DNA from: Steinernema hermaphroditum
Lineage: Eukaryota; Nematoda; Chromadorea; Rhabditida; Steinernematidae
DNA length: 64,000 nt
Reading direction: 5' to 3'
NCBI GenBank assembly: GCA_030435675.1
Contig: CM059622.1
Coordinates: forward strand, 1,984,001-2,048,000
This document shows positions 19,537-31,436 of the stretch, piece by piece; position 1 is the first letter of the stretch; every line of letters starts with the position of its first letter. The position numbers were made by a program, and so were the translations under genes. The notes under the pieces were generated by a model, which had not been told where the DNA came from, did no database searches, and saw nothing but the letters and a program-made list of their open reading frames with translations.

Positions 19537-20323
19537 ACCAGTGTGAGAATTTGCAGCTTGATCTGAGGTGGAGGACACTTCGCAATGCTCCCTTGATCGA
19601 TCTCAACGCTTTCCACGTGTGTGTGGTTGAAAAGTGACCTTCGTCAAGATAACCTTTCCATGCTTTTAGCTAATAGTATGTGCCCTTAATTTGAAGTTTC
19701 TAAACCCCAAATGCTACATTATTTCGGGTCACGAAGTTACCTAGTTAATTGACACATCTGAATAGGTAGGTCTACGAGACAGAGATACAGTACTTTCTGA
19801 GACTCGCTGACTAAGACTTTGGTCGGAGACAGTAGACATTTTCGCCTTCGCCAGTTTGCGATCGATGGATCGCCTCATTTCCGTCTCCAATAAGACCATT
19901 TGGGACATGTGTTCCTCTACAAAATCACAGACAATCGCTGTCCAGACTCTAGACAGTCTACCCTTCATGCTCGACTGGCGTTCCGCAATGACTTAAGTGC
20001 CCCAGGGAAAACAAAGACACGCGGCCAAACTACTTCCAGATAAGATGTTTACGCTCCTTTGCCCCGTTTGTTTTCTGCGTTTCCGCGCCCAACTCCAACT
20101 ACTAAGTGGTCATCACGTGTGCCGCCCTGAAACGTTCCACGCGGGCTTCGGTAAATCCGCGTCGTCCCTCCAAATCCTGCCCCCGGGCGCCGCCGCTGGC
20201 TCCTCCCCTCGTCGACGCGCCTCCCTTCCCTCCGCTGCGCTCCCTCATTAGCCTCTCGAGTGGCGCGTCGAGATCACCGTCTCGGATCGGTCCCACTTTC
20301 AGACAACAGACACCCACCTCAAG

Positions 20324-23300
20324 ATGGTCTCCGCCCGTGTTCTGTATTCGTCCGGCGCTGTGTGCGTCCTCGCCCTCCTCTCCCTCTTCGCCGTCGAGAG
20401 TGTAAGTGGCGTTTTGAAGAGAAGACAATGAGGGTTTTGCGAAGATCAGAGATTAGTCTTTTGGACTGAGGAGGTTCGAAACGTGGCTGGACTAACCAAT
20501 TTAGAAGGAATAATTGAATAAGGTTGGGCCAAGGAATCAAGACGATTGGGGTCCAGGGAAAGTGAGAGGATCCTTGCTTCTGGAAAGGGGGTGGGTTGGG
20601 CGATGATTAATGTAAGCCAAAGTTTGTAAGTTAACCTAATCAAGGGTTACGTACCTCTTTATGCCGTTTGGATTCTCAAGACACAATTACTAAAACTTGA
20701 TCACCCATTGGTTCTATCGAAAGGTTCTAGATGAGATTGGGCGGTTGATTATGGTACGATACTGTACCTTTTTGTGGTCATAAGACGTCCTACACGGCGT
20801 AATGTCGCTTGGAAAGAAACCAAATCTGAAGGTCCTTGAAAAGGACGAGATTCCTACCTCAGGGGTCAACATCTTAAGGCTGAATTTTTTATCTCTCTTT
20901 CGAATGGTTCCCGAAAGTACAAAAAATGGTGCGTGCAAAGTTCCGTTTTGGCACACCCACACACTACAATTCGTTGTAGTCACGATAGGGTTCATGCACG
21001 TTCCTAGAATGTTGGACATGACAGTTTCGAGGTGACACGAACCAAGGTTCCCAAAAAGTTCTTTTGGGTTAGTTGTTATGGTCCCAAGGTCCCCTGGCTC
21101 ATGGGATTTAGTTGTTATGGCACCGCTTATCATCTGAAAAACGTCGTCCTTAAGGTGCTTTACATGATGAAAAAGCACTCAGGGGTCTAAAGCTTCGTGG
21201 TCTCGTAGCGAAATGATGGCCTCTTTCAGTCAGGCTCTAATGTGGGAAAGCCCCAACTCCCACATAAGCTTCTTTTTGTGTGAATTTGTCAACAACCACT
21301 CAACTCTAACCTCATTACGAACCCCTTCTTGGGCGAAAACAATGCAATCCATATTCGCAACCTTCTGTTGGTAGCCCAGACGACTGCGCTTGAAGCCTTG
21401 AATCCAGGCCATCACCACAAGATCACCAAAGACTGCGCACATATGATGTGAAGAGGGTAGTATAAATAAGATATAAACATTTTTGCGTAGTTCAGTCGTC
21501 AGATGAATAATCTTCCTCGCGGGAAGTGTCGAAACATGAATTGCGAACTTCTGCTTATGAATATGTTCTGCGATTACAACATCGAAGCGCAGATCTATGT
21601 GGGAGAAAGAAACCTTCTTGAGAATAATTGTACTGTAGGTGGCAATTTGGGCGTTATTCGATTTAAGTTTCATCCAGAGAAGACTCAAACGAAACGGATT
21701 GTTCGTTTTGCGACGGTAGAGCTGTGCAAAAGGATTGATTTAAAGATGAAGTCCGATGTAGTCCATTCGGTAAAGACACAAAATAAGCCGTTTATGGCTT
21801 CAGAAAATGGCCAATTGAGGATAAATGGACCGGCGGGAAGAGATAAGGCTTGGATCGGTCATGGTCATGGAGGGAGCATGGAGTCGGCTCCAGATTCTAA
21901 TTCCAATCTACAAAAGATTGCTCTAAAATCTAGAAGTCCTGAGGAAACTTGACACCCACCAATCATTTCCATACGTCGGATAGTTGTGATCTCTCAGGAT
22001 ATCTCAGATTTTCGGTCTTCGAGGGGTCTTGTGCGGCCAATCTCATCTAGAACCTTTCGGATTTCGATAGAACCAATGGGTGATCAAGTGTCAGTACTAT
22101 CTCGGCGTAAGGAGGTACGTATCCCTTGTTCGAGGCTGAGCTGGGCTCTTGATTTGGTGTATAAAGGGTTTGTTATATTAGTGTGAGTGTGTCGAGATGA
22201 GAGTCGTTCTCCTAAGTACAATACTCTTATCTTTGAAAGATTCACATGTCCATGTCAAAAAGAATGCGTTAAAGTATCCCTGGAAAGCTGCCTTTCCACC
22301 AGAGATATCAAAGAATTTGCCACGTTCGCTTCTTCTTTCCATCTTCCCACGTCCAAAATAGAGAAATAGCCAGAGGCAGTTTTCAATGAGTCACTCTTCT
22401 TGGTTTTGGAAGTGGAAAACACGCATTTATCTCTTCTTCTACGCAAATGATGATCACGTTCCCACGAAGATGTCCAACGTCATCAGTCCGTGGGATTCCG
22501 GTCTCTGATCGCGCTTCTTCAGATCCACGCCGCCCCCACAGTGCCACAGAAGGACACGAAGCGCTCGTTCGACGCGCTCGCCAGCTCCGGATTCAGCGGA
22601 TTCGACAAACGCGCCTTCGACTCATTCACTGGCTCTGGATTCAGCGGAATGGACCGCAAGCGCGCCTTCGACTCATTCACCGGATCGGGATTCAGCGGCA
22701 TGGACAAACGAGGATTCGATACGCTGGTGAGTTTGGGCGCTCGATAAGGATATGGCCAAACGTAGGAACAGCACAGGCGTAGCTTTCTGACAGTAACATA
22801 GTCCAGGGGAGGTACAAATTCCGTATAAAATGGACCGCAGACAAGCCTCACTATCTGATGGATCATCATCGACGTAGGCTTGCAGAAGAGCGATATGATA
22901 CGGTAGACAAACTAACAAGTTTGCTCACTAAGATCATACCATCTTCCGATATCGTTTATATTCTTATCAATAGACTCTAAAAATCCTCAAAGGAGTGATA
23001 ACACATCCATAAAATCCACCCCACTATTTCGAACCATCAATTTCGAACCATTGCACCAAAACAAAGCCTTCCGCTGGTCTTCAGTCTTTCATTTTCCGAA
23101 AACAAACTCTTAAAGATGTTCATCAAAAAAGGACACTCGAAAATAAGTAATTCACGGGTCCATAAGGGTGCCTGGCGTTCTGGGAAGGTTCATCATCCTC
23201 ATCCTGGAGATTATATCAGAGCGCTTGTTTGTTCGATCTGGTAAGATGTGCATCTATTGTTCTGAGACCGACAGGTTCGATTCCTGTCAGAGGACAGCTT

Positions 23301-25076
23301 TTTAATGGCCCGCTTCCTATTGGGTCAATTTTTTTCGATCTTTTATGGAAGCACAAGGATTAGAAGGTTCACCTTCATCTTTCATAAACCAAACCGATCT
23401 CTTCAGATCCACACCGCCCCTGAGAGCGCAGATAAACAGAGAAAATGAGGATAAATGCCTAAAAACAAGACCATAACTTTCAGTCGTTTATATCTAAGAT
23501 TTCAGCATCCTCATGACATCACTCTTTCGTCTTTTATTGCACTGTTTTTCCCCATCAAGTCAAGACGTAGATTATGCTGTTTTGACTAAATCTAGCAATT
23601 GCTACTCCTCCATAATGCGTATTTTGCATTTTACGACTCCGTTTTACGACTCGTGTTTTGAATGCGAAAATAGAACAGTTTGTGAAATGAAAACAGACGT
23701 CATAAGAGACGAAACAATCTTCTGAAATTATGTCCAGTGGAGATCAATAACTAATTGGGGTGTGGGTGGTGTGGGCACTCGTCTCGGATTCGCCATGTGC
23801 GACGCGCCGCCGGGAATTCGATCCCAATCAAATATTTTGACGAATTTTTGAAGAACGGATCAACGGATCCACGGGTCAGATTTGCTCCTTGAACCTTTGA
23901 AGAGTGATGGTGATGGAAAGAACCAATGGGAGCAGATCAGATCAGATAGATCGCTTTCATATTCTCAAGTTCCGCATTTCATACTTGTCCTTTCATACTA
24001 AAAGTCATTCCTTCGGTCCCTATGAAAATAAGGCATTGAACGTGCAGATTCATGGTTCACAGTGACAGAATAAGACAGCAAACGCGAGTTGAATAGTACC
24101 AACTTACAAGCGACTAATGTCTAGTAGACATGCCATGAGATTTAGCTCCAAAACTTTGTTGTGAGACCAAAAAATAGTTCAATGCACTAAATCTACAGGT
24201 GGGACATTACAGTAATCGCGCTCAATATTATAGGCGTCAAAAGAAGCCGATTGGGTCTTATCCTCAACCGTTCTTTGGCCAAGAATAGTTGATCGTACAA
24301 AACTCTAAAGTTAACAACATGTCAAGAGGAATATCATGATCTGAGTGGTCTTAGCAAACCATGGATATCCCAAGGATTACAGTGCTGTCCCTCAACCCTA
24401 CCCATGTAGTGAATTGGAAGTCAAACTAAGTCACCTTTTTTGTTGGGACGTTTCCCTTGGAAGGACCTTTTCGAAACAATGGACGATTAGGCAACGCGTA
24501 AAAACACTTCCTCCGACGTCACTTAGGGAGTTTTAGGAGTGTGCTTATGAATGGCCACGTGGGGGACCTAAAGGCTTTTCTGCATCGGGAGTTAGAATCT
24601 TGAAAGATGTCCAAATTTCATGGGCATCTTAATGGAAACACTTCCTTATGACGTTCAAGAATCACGCCTCCAGATTATATCGTCCACTTCCTGACACCCT
24701 GACTCAATCATACAATGACGGCTTATCTCTAATGGACGTGGGAAGCAGAAATTCCTTGGTTATTTCCGGAGTGAAATGTCTCTTTCTCCCTCTCCTCTGG
24801 CGCCTTCCAATCGGAACAAAGCGCTGACGTCTACAGACGGTTGTAAAATCTGTTATGCAGCAATAAAAGAAACTGGGGAAAACAAACAAAACAGAGATCA
24901 GCCATGTCTACGTCTACGTCTGTGTCTAATGTCTCGTTTTTTTGCAGACGGGAAGCGGCTTCACCGGCTTCGACAAACGCGCCTTCGACTCGTTCACCGG
25001 CTCCGGATTCAGCGGAATGGACCGTAAGCGCGCCTTCGACTCACTGAACGGAGTTGGATTCACTGGCTTCGACTGA
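20324..25076 (+). CDS. Orcokinin-like neuropeptide precursor
   Basis: Exons 20324-20401, 22523-22726 and 24948-25076 join in phase 0 to 136 residues. Exon 1 codes a signal peptide (hydrophobic VCVLALLSLFAV), cleaved probably near VES-IHAA. The rest is peptide copies cut at KR or RKR: SFDALASSGFSGFD, AFDSFTGSGFSGMD (three copies), GFDTLTGSGFTGFD split exactly by intron 2, and AFDSLNGVGFTGFD at the C-terminus. The pattern [AG]FD-x-hydrophobic...GSGF matches nematode NLP-14/NLP-15 orcokinin peptides and arthropod orcokinins, which are secreted from neurons. AATAAA follows at 25124. Both introns exceed 2 kb, are transposon-rich and contrast with the short introns of other genes here. Confidence 0.92.
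20645..22130. mobile_element. Terminal-inverted-repeat element in intron 1 of the neuropeptide gene
   Basis: The left end GGGTTACGTACCTC and, inward, TTGATCACCCATTGG-TTCTATCGAAA, then CTAGATGAGATTGG (20696-20742), recur inverted at 22035-22133. The terminal repeats are about 100 bp with patchy identity. The 1.4-kb interior shows no recognisable transposase in six frames. A clear target duplication was not found. Confidence 0.6.
23210..23300 (+). other. tRNA-like relic with a perfect B box
   Basis: ACAGG-TTCGATT-CCTGT forms a complete five-base-pair T arm and includes the B-box consensus GGTTCGATTCC at about 23275-23285. CAGAGGA follows where an acceptor strand would be, but the matching 5' strand pairs at only about four of seven positions and the anticodon arm is not clear. 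It is more likely a tRNA-derived repeat or decayed tRNA than a working gene. Confidence 0.35.
23401..23448 (+). pseudogene. Degenerate copy of neuropeptide exon 2 start
   Basis: CTTCAGATCCACACCGCCCC repeats the acceptor and first codons of exon 2 (CTTCAGATCCACGCCGCCCC at 22517-22536). It then reads PESADKQRK and stops at 23448 before any peptide copy. If spliced in after exon 1 it would give a short, peptide-less product. Confidence 0.55.
24237..24565 (+). repeat. Left arm of a 0.3-kb inverted repeat around neuropeptide exon 3
   Basis: Shared blocks with the reverse complement of 25780-26050 include GATTGGGTCT, CTTTTTTGTTGGGAC and TGGACGATTAGGCAACGCGT followed by AAAAACACTTCCTCCGACGTC and CTTAGGGAGTTT. 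The match is strongest over about 24435-24570. The terminal coding exon (24948-25076) lies in the loop. Confidence 0.75.
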
Positions 25077-25779
25077 ACCTGCGAACTTCCCCAGCGCCCT
25101 TCTGTCCATCTCCTTGAAGAACCAATAAAGTTAGAGTTAATTTAAGATATGTATTGTGGGAGGAGCATAAATTTTATGTTTTCTTGCATATGAGGACCGA
25201 TTCCAGAGGAGCGGCGGTATACGGTAGTGAAGGCCAAGATGGAGTACAGTACCGTTTATCTTCCCGAATCAATGGCATTGCGCAGCACAGGACATAAGTC
25301 TCATAAGCCGAAAAAGGAAAATCTACAATGATGGATCTACAAAATATCAGAAAGAGCGCCACTGCAATAAACGGGATAAACGGGACTTTACTAAGTCAGA
25401 TTTTTAGAAAAATTTCCCGAATTCTCACCCTCCAGGTACTAAAAGCCAAGTAGCTCTGCGGGCAGCAAGATTGTCGCTCATAGAATCGTCCCGTACCCCT
25501 TTTTTATCTGCTGCCTAAAAACGACTACTTTGGAACCTTGCACTTTGCGAAGTTGTATAAAGAGATGACTGCTGTCGACATTCCAATAAGACTCCACACT
25601 CTAGTACTCGAAGGAAGGAATGCGTTAAAAGAGACACGTTAAGCTGCTTTGATATCACCTCGGCGATGGCGGAGGAAAAAGACACGAGAACAAGGCTCCT
25701 ATTCGATAGATTTTTGTCTTTGTTTTGTCTTTTACAATTCCGTCCAAAAACTGGCTCATTAGAGAGATCTCTTTAGCCC

Positions 25780-26050
25780 CCCCCCACGTGTCCATTCATA
25801 AGCACACTTCTGAAACTCCCTAAGTGACGTCGGAGGAAGTGTTTTTACGCGTTGCCTAATCGTCCATTCGCAAAGGTCCTTCCATGGAAATGTCCCAACA
25901 AAAAAGGGACTTTTCGTGACTTGGAACATTACAGGTATGGTATGGTTGAAGGAGACTACAGTAATCCGTGAAGTTTCCATGTTTTCGCAAGATTAGACGA
26001 TCGTCTTTTCTTGGCCATAGTACACTTACAGATCAGACCCAATCAAGCTT
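25780..26050 (-). repeat. Right arm of the inverted repeat around neuropeptide exon 3
   Basis: Reverse complement of the left arm with scattered substitutions and a few indels. It begins next to a C-rich run (CCCCCCCCCAC at about 25777-25788). Confidence 0.75.
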
Positions 26051-28802
26051 CAAAGATTCTTTAGGCAGGGATAATCCTGGACCGATTAGTGTACCGTCTA
26101 GTAAAAGTATGGAATTTATTGTAGGCTCTCATATGCGGATTCGTATTTTTCGGGTCTTGGTATCTTGATATCATAAAGCTAGATAAAGGTGAGTTAATTT
26201 GTGACTTTTACTATGACTAACTATGTACATAATGATCCCATGCCGTGGCTTCTCTATTGGGGGTCTGCTTTATGCCATGTAACATACTCATCCGAAAAGA
26301 AAATAAAACATCGAACTCCGGACAAGCAATGAAATGTCTCCCCCACAAGGAAGTACTTCAAAGAGACATTCTTCGCCCACAACTTTGTGTCGTCCCTTGA
26401 GTGACTCAGAAATGTGTCTATGCACTTATTATTCATATCCATGACTTGTAGTCACATTCGCAACTTTGGACGTCTGGAGACGAAGAAGTATAATCCACCT
26501 AATTACAGGAATAAAATTGATTACTCCTTCGAGAAATTAATAATTTAAGTATTGCACACTGGAAATGACCTTGTTGTTACAATCGGGCATGGGATGACAT
26601 TTCCTATCCTGAAACATCCCTTTTAACAAGGCTATGGATAATTTAGGGACCGAAATTGGATGAGTTTTTATGGGTTGTTTTCAGCTCAATTTGAGGACGT
26701 AAACTAGAGCCTGAAATAGAGTCGAATCAGAAGGAAGAAGAAAGACTGTGATCATTGGATCGGCCGAGCCGTGAGACGGTTGGTTGATCGGCTAGCCGAT
26801 CCGATCCGTTTGTGCGCATCTCTACGCACCAAGTACGCTTTAAGATGAAATTTCAGGGGATGTCGTCGGGGATGAGCTCGACCGCTGACGGTCCATTGGG
26901 TCAGAACCGGAGCTGAGTATCTTGGAGACACGGAAAAATTGGGATTTCTGCTCGTAACTCACCCAAAAGACTTGTGCAAGCATCGTCAAGAACTCCGGAT
27001 AGTGAGGATAGTGGCAATTGCGAGCACCTCTTGTGATATGCTTATTTTTTGACTGTTATAATTGTTCATTTAAAGTTTCGCGGAATTTTGACGATATTTT
27101 TGTAACTTGTAGATCTCTTGCCATCGTTAAACTGAGTTTTTTTTCAGATGGCTGACTGAACTGTTGTGAGAATCGTTTTTATTTTGGCCCTTATGGCTCT
27201 GTGTGTAGCCCAGTATAGAAAAATTAAGGTTTTCTCCACTTGGTTCCGATCATGTTGCGTGAATATTGCTGTGAATATTGCTCCTTGCATATGCTTACAA
27301 GCTGTTTCGTAGCGACTGCCGAAACCAGATTGTAAGAAGCGACTACGGTGTGATCCCGGTTTTGTGCTATATCAGATGACTTTCACAGCGCATGTCAGTT
27401 GATTTTGGATGTGGTGGAGGAGCGCAGCGGGAGACGTGGAATCCCATCATGGGAACGGATGTTGGCACAGAGTTCGGCCTATTGATTTACGAGTAAAAAG
27501 TCCCTATTTGGTACATGGGCTATCTGTTGGTCGTCCTAAGACGCGCGATCCTGGCAACACTCTCAAGTTCGTTTATGGAAAAGTATTTGGTGTCCACTTT
27601 GTACTCAAAGGAGAACTGGAAGCGGGGAGTCTGTTTGTTTAATCAAAAAACGCCAATTACTCCTTTCCGGGAAATATTCACTTCTACATATAATTATGGA
27701 AGATTTTAGCAAACAAAAACAAGAAAATCACTTTTTTCCCTTCTCAGAGAGACCTCTTTCGCCCAGGAAGGACCTTCGGGAGCACGTGTGTACTCTGTCA
27801 AAGCCAATTCTTGCAGAAAACAAGGACAGCGTACTAATTGGCGCCGAATGACGCGGCGCTCTTATCGAATTTGTGTAATTATAAGTGCAGGTCTTGGATC
27901 TTCATGTCCTGAAGTCGAATAACCAAGGAAGTTCGTGTTTCGTTCTTAGTTTTCTTCAGTGATCAAATAAAGGACCAAACTCCCTCTACTTCCACGTTTC
28001 GGACTCGCACTTTTCCACACAAAATGGTCGTCTTTTGTCGTCTATCGTAGTTTCGAATTTGAACTGGTGACCTAATTGCTGTTTCACACGTTTTGAAACA
28101 AGCGTAAAGGTCAGGTACACACATAAAACTACGACAAGAAAAACACAATTACATGTCACGAAAGTTCGCACAAAGCACGACAATCAAAAAAAGTCGAAGT
28201 TCCTTGTTTCCAAGGCCACTTTCGATAAATTTTGAAATGGGGACAATGACCCGACCGATTACGAACATAATAAGCTTCGCAAAGACAGTTCAGAAACGAC
28301 CGATTCTCAGTCACTACGTTCCTGAGGATACTCGACCTTCCGTCTATTGCATTTACAGTTTTTGGCTCATCTTTTTTTTGAACAACGCCACGTGGTGAAA
28401 TTTAGGAACTCATCCACGAGAACGCATGCAGTGCCATGCTTTAGGCTCTAAAAGGTGAATTAGAGAATCTGTTGGTCAAAGCTAGAAGTGCCTAAAAAGG
28501 TCCACCAAGGATCCAGGAAACAAAGGGTTGGTATGGAGGACGTTTCTTCGGAATAAAAAGGCCATAGTTCCGAGTCAGTTTCCATCCATTCTGATTCATG
28601 AACTTCAAAGAGTGGTAGTGGTCAGCGAAGATTAGTCAACTTTCAAATTTTCTCATTTCCGCAAAAGCAAAATGTCAAAAGCAAAGCGAAGGTTAAATTC
28701 ATCAGCATACATTGTTTGTATGAATCAGGCTGATTTTATAAAGCGTTTGCGTCAACCGTTTGTACAATTTTTGCTTATCGCTCAAAACGACATCACTTTT
28801 AT
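26051..28802. other. Gene-poor stretch; nothing convincing
   Basis: The longest open frames (27409-27642 plus, 27963-28183 minus) have no splice context or domain resemblance. A hAT-like end fragment lies at about 26760-26826. The rest is AT-rich sequence without visible repeats. Confidence 0.45.
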
Positions 28803-29093
28803 TTACACAATGATCAAAACAGGATTTCGCTCAATCTTTTTGGTGATCTTCTGGTGGAGGGTGAAGAGGATGGTGGCGCCTGCGATGACCATGATGATGG
28901 ACAGTGACAAGATGGTGAGCATGTTAAACTGGAACTGGAGGCCATTGCTGCTAGTTATATGGCTTCCTAAAGCGATGCAGATAGTTATGCTTGCCGAGCC
29001 ACCTTCTCCTAGGTGAGCTAAAGCCTCTTCATGGAGATCTGTGAAGTGCCACTGTACTATCAATGGTCTCTTGCTTCGCTGGCGCCTACGCAT
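28803..29093 (-). CDS. Small single-pass membrane protein, family not recognised
   Basis: A single-exon ORF of 96 residues. Support for a real gene: TTTCTAG (an acceptor, perhaps for a spliced leader) lies 16 bases before the ATG, and the stop TAA runs directly into AATAAA. The start is strongly basic (RRRQRSKRP). One hydrophobic helix of about 25 residues (FNMLTILSLSIIMVIAGATILF, about residues 56-78) is followed by a basic tail (HQKITKKIERN). The middle (GEGGSASITICIALG) might be a short extracellular or luminal part. It is divergent from the p47-type gene with 450 bp between starts. No function can be proposed. Confidence 0.5.
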   Translation of the reverse strand: MRRRQRSKRPLIVQWHFTDLHEEALAHLGEGGSASITICIALGSHITSSNGLQFQFNMLTILSLSIIMVIAGATILFTLHQKITKKIERNPVLIIV

Positions 29094-29550
29094 TCTGGTC
29101 TTCTCTGTCCTAGAAACACAGGATAATGTCGCCCCTGAAATCCGATCCGTTTCATATTCTTCGAACTCGTTTCGGTCTTATGGCCTTTCGTAATTGGATC
29201 GCTAAGTTGCACTTCTGACTATGGGGGAAGCTGGCCAAAATATGCCGTGTGCGAGACCAGATGTCTTCTTCTGGATAGCTCCAAGTCGATTCCCTAATGG
29301 CTCAACTTCGACGATTTAGGAAAGCAGTTCAAAAAGTAGTTTCATCGAAGCACTCGCTGAGTCCCAACACGACCAACTTGAATCATTTTAAGAAAGAATG
29401 ACATCGTGCGATACGAACGTTTGAATTATCGCCGCTTTTGGCATCACTTTGCGGAAAGCGCTTCTATTTCAGCTGATTGCGTTCTCTTGTTATTGTATCA
29501 TCTGCCTGTGATCATCGCACATTTTACAGAGATTCTTATCCAGCGTCAAA

Positions 29551-30699
29551 ATGAGCCGCAAGTAAGTCGTTTGCCTTTCGAAATGCCGGTGCTAAGCACC
29601 ATTTTTAGCATCAACACCCTAGACAAGTTCCGCAACTCGGGCCGGGGAAACGACAGTGACAGCTCTGATGACGAGCACGGCAATCGGCCTGAGCACTTCT
29701 TCGTCGGCGGTGGTCGTGACAGTGGACAGCAGGTCCTTGGACCGGACGCCGACGTCGGGAGCCGTATCATGCGTGCCGCGCAGCGTGCCGGCGCCGAAGT
29801 GCTCAACTCCGAATCGGCGGCGGGAGGTTCGCGCGCAGGTGCTCCAATTGGTGGATATCGACTAGGAGGACATGGCGTTCCAACCGAAGCTCTGAATCGT
29901 GCCAGCCAGTCGTCGTCTTCCGGTGACGAGAGTCGACCCGTAGGACAACGCCGCGTGGACATGCTGATAAGTAGCTCAATCGTTTAGACCTTTGCCCTCA
30001 ACCTGTGGACGAACGGCTTCAGCATTGACGACGGACCGCTCCGCACTTTCAACGAGCCCGGCAGCCGCGAATTCCTGACCGAAGTTATGCAGGGGTACGA
30101 TTCTTGTTTTCCGCTGCAAATCAACTCAACTGGTGTGTTTAGAAAGATGCCCAAGGAGCTCGTGGAGCAGTACGGCCAGAACATCGATGTCCAGATGCAG
30201 CAGAAGGGAACGGAGTACGTGCCGCCGAAGAAGAAGCCGTTCAGTGGCCAGGGGCACGCTGTAGGTGGTGCTCCCACTTTTGATGACATCAACGTTGCGC
30301 CTTTGGGGCGTGAAGGTACGCACTTGTGCCTATATCCTCCAAATGCTGTTATCACCGTTGCAGAGAGAGCCGAACTCCTTGCCCAGGCTGAGTCAGACGT
30401 GGGCCTCGACGAGAGCCAGCCCGTGACTCGCATCCAGATCCGCTTCCCCGACAACGAGCGTTTGGTGGCGCGTTTCAACCACAGCCATACGGTGGAAGCG
30501 GTCCGTTCGTTCATCGTCACGTAAGCCCTTCCGCGCCTGATCTACTCACGCATCCTCTTTTTGCAGTGCCAACCCGACCTACGCATATCGTCCTTTCCAG
30601 TTCATGGGAGGATTCCCTACGAAGCCCATCGAAGACGAGTCGGCCAGCCTGAAGGACGCCGGGTTGATCAATTCCATGGTCATCGTGAAATACATTTAA
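29551..30699 (+). CDS. ubxn-2: p47/NSFL1C-type p97 cofactor with SEP and UBX domains
   Basis: Exons: 29551-29561, 29609 to 29939 or 29954, 29988-30094, 30143-30520 (probably with a 48-nt in-frame intron at 30316-30363) and 30567-30699. The short first exon encodes MSR plus two bases. A Ser/Asp/Gly-rich linker (HFFVGGGRDSGQQVLGP) matches the p47 p97-binding region. The SEP domain includes LWTNGFSIDDGPLR and PKELVEQYG; the UBX domain has TRIQIRFPDNERLVARFNHSH and YRPFQFMGGFPTK with SLKDAGL. p47 recruits the Cdc48/p97 ATPase for membrane fusion and ubiquitin handling. No UBA domain is seen at the N-terminus. The second intron is either 33 or 48 nt; both keep frame. The start of the next gene lies 166 bp after the stop, suggesting an operon. 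Symbol by analogy with C. elegans. Confidence 0.88.
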
Positions 30700-30865
30700 G
30701 CCCTGATAATCTTAACCTATTGACTTTAAAGTGTACTATTTGCCGGTGTATAAAAGGTCATATTCCTGTCAGGCTGTTGGCGTTGTCCTCGATTTTCGGG
30801 AGCGTCAACGCTCTTCTGTTGGTATCGTCGAGGTGCTTTCTAGTGTGATCACTGTTTCAGTCACC

Positions 30866-31436
30866 ATGGGCTTGACAGAGCTCCTCGGAATCGACAAGTT
30901 GATAAAATTCGGGCGCATCATCAAGCAGATCGGCGGAGTCCGTGCTGCCTTGAAACAGCGTTATTTGCATGCTTATCTCTTGAGGCTCCTTTTCTGAGGA
31001 TGTCGCGTTTAGGATGGACATAACCCGTGCCGGGACGCTTGTAGGAGAAGACAAGTTCGGGAACAAGTACTATGAGGTGGTCGCTGCCCTCTCCTGACTC
31101 TAATCACGCTCTGTTTCCAGGATAACAGCTTCTTCATGCCGCGCAATCGCTGGGTACAGTATCCCGATCGCGTTTGGCTCGACTACGACGCCTCTCAGAT
31201 TCCCCCGGAATGGTACCGCTGGCTGCACCACACCTCCGACAAGACGCCTGTCGAGCAGCCGTTCAACAACCCCAAGTGGGTGCTTGACCACAAGGAGAAT
31301 CTGTCCATTATCCCGTATGGCACAGTTCCGCTGAAAGTTCTCATGTGTGTCTTATAGGGAAAAGAAGTACGTCCCTTACTCCACTACGAGAAACAAGATC
31401 GAAGGATGGCAGCCTGGACAGTCGAAGAAGGCGTAA
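30866..31436 (+). CDS. NADH dehydrogenase complex I subunit NDUFA12 (B17.2)
   Basis: Exons 30866-30966, 31013-31076, 31121-31314 and 31358-31436 give 145 residues, the same length as the human protein. Diagnostic segments: GTLVGEDKFGNKYYEDN, PRNRWV, IPPEWYRWLHH, and near the end KKYVPYSTTRNKIEGW. It is an accessory subunit of mitochondrial complex I. The join after exon 1 needs a GC donor (TATTTGCATGC) to keep frame and match the family; the nearby GT would create a stop. The acceptor ACTGTTTCAG lies five bases before the ATG and 160 bp after the upstream stop, consistent with SL2-type trans-splicing of a second operon gene. Confidence 0.9.

Larger units (their letters stand above)
17089..20323. 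other. Gene-poor intergenic region with MITEs
   Basis: No coding exon with a recognisable domain was found. It contains the two small hAT-type elements at 18946-19078 and 19436-19536, a local duplication (AGAGCAATGGAYACRGTAA at about 18640 and 18905) and a repeat (about 18505-18580) seen again at about 37563-37640. The rest is unique AT-rich sequence. Confidence 0.5.

Noticed and set aside
23210..23300. Functional tRNA gene
   Set aside because: Only the T arm is complete; acceptor and anticodon stems do not pair well.
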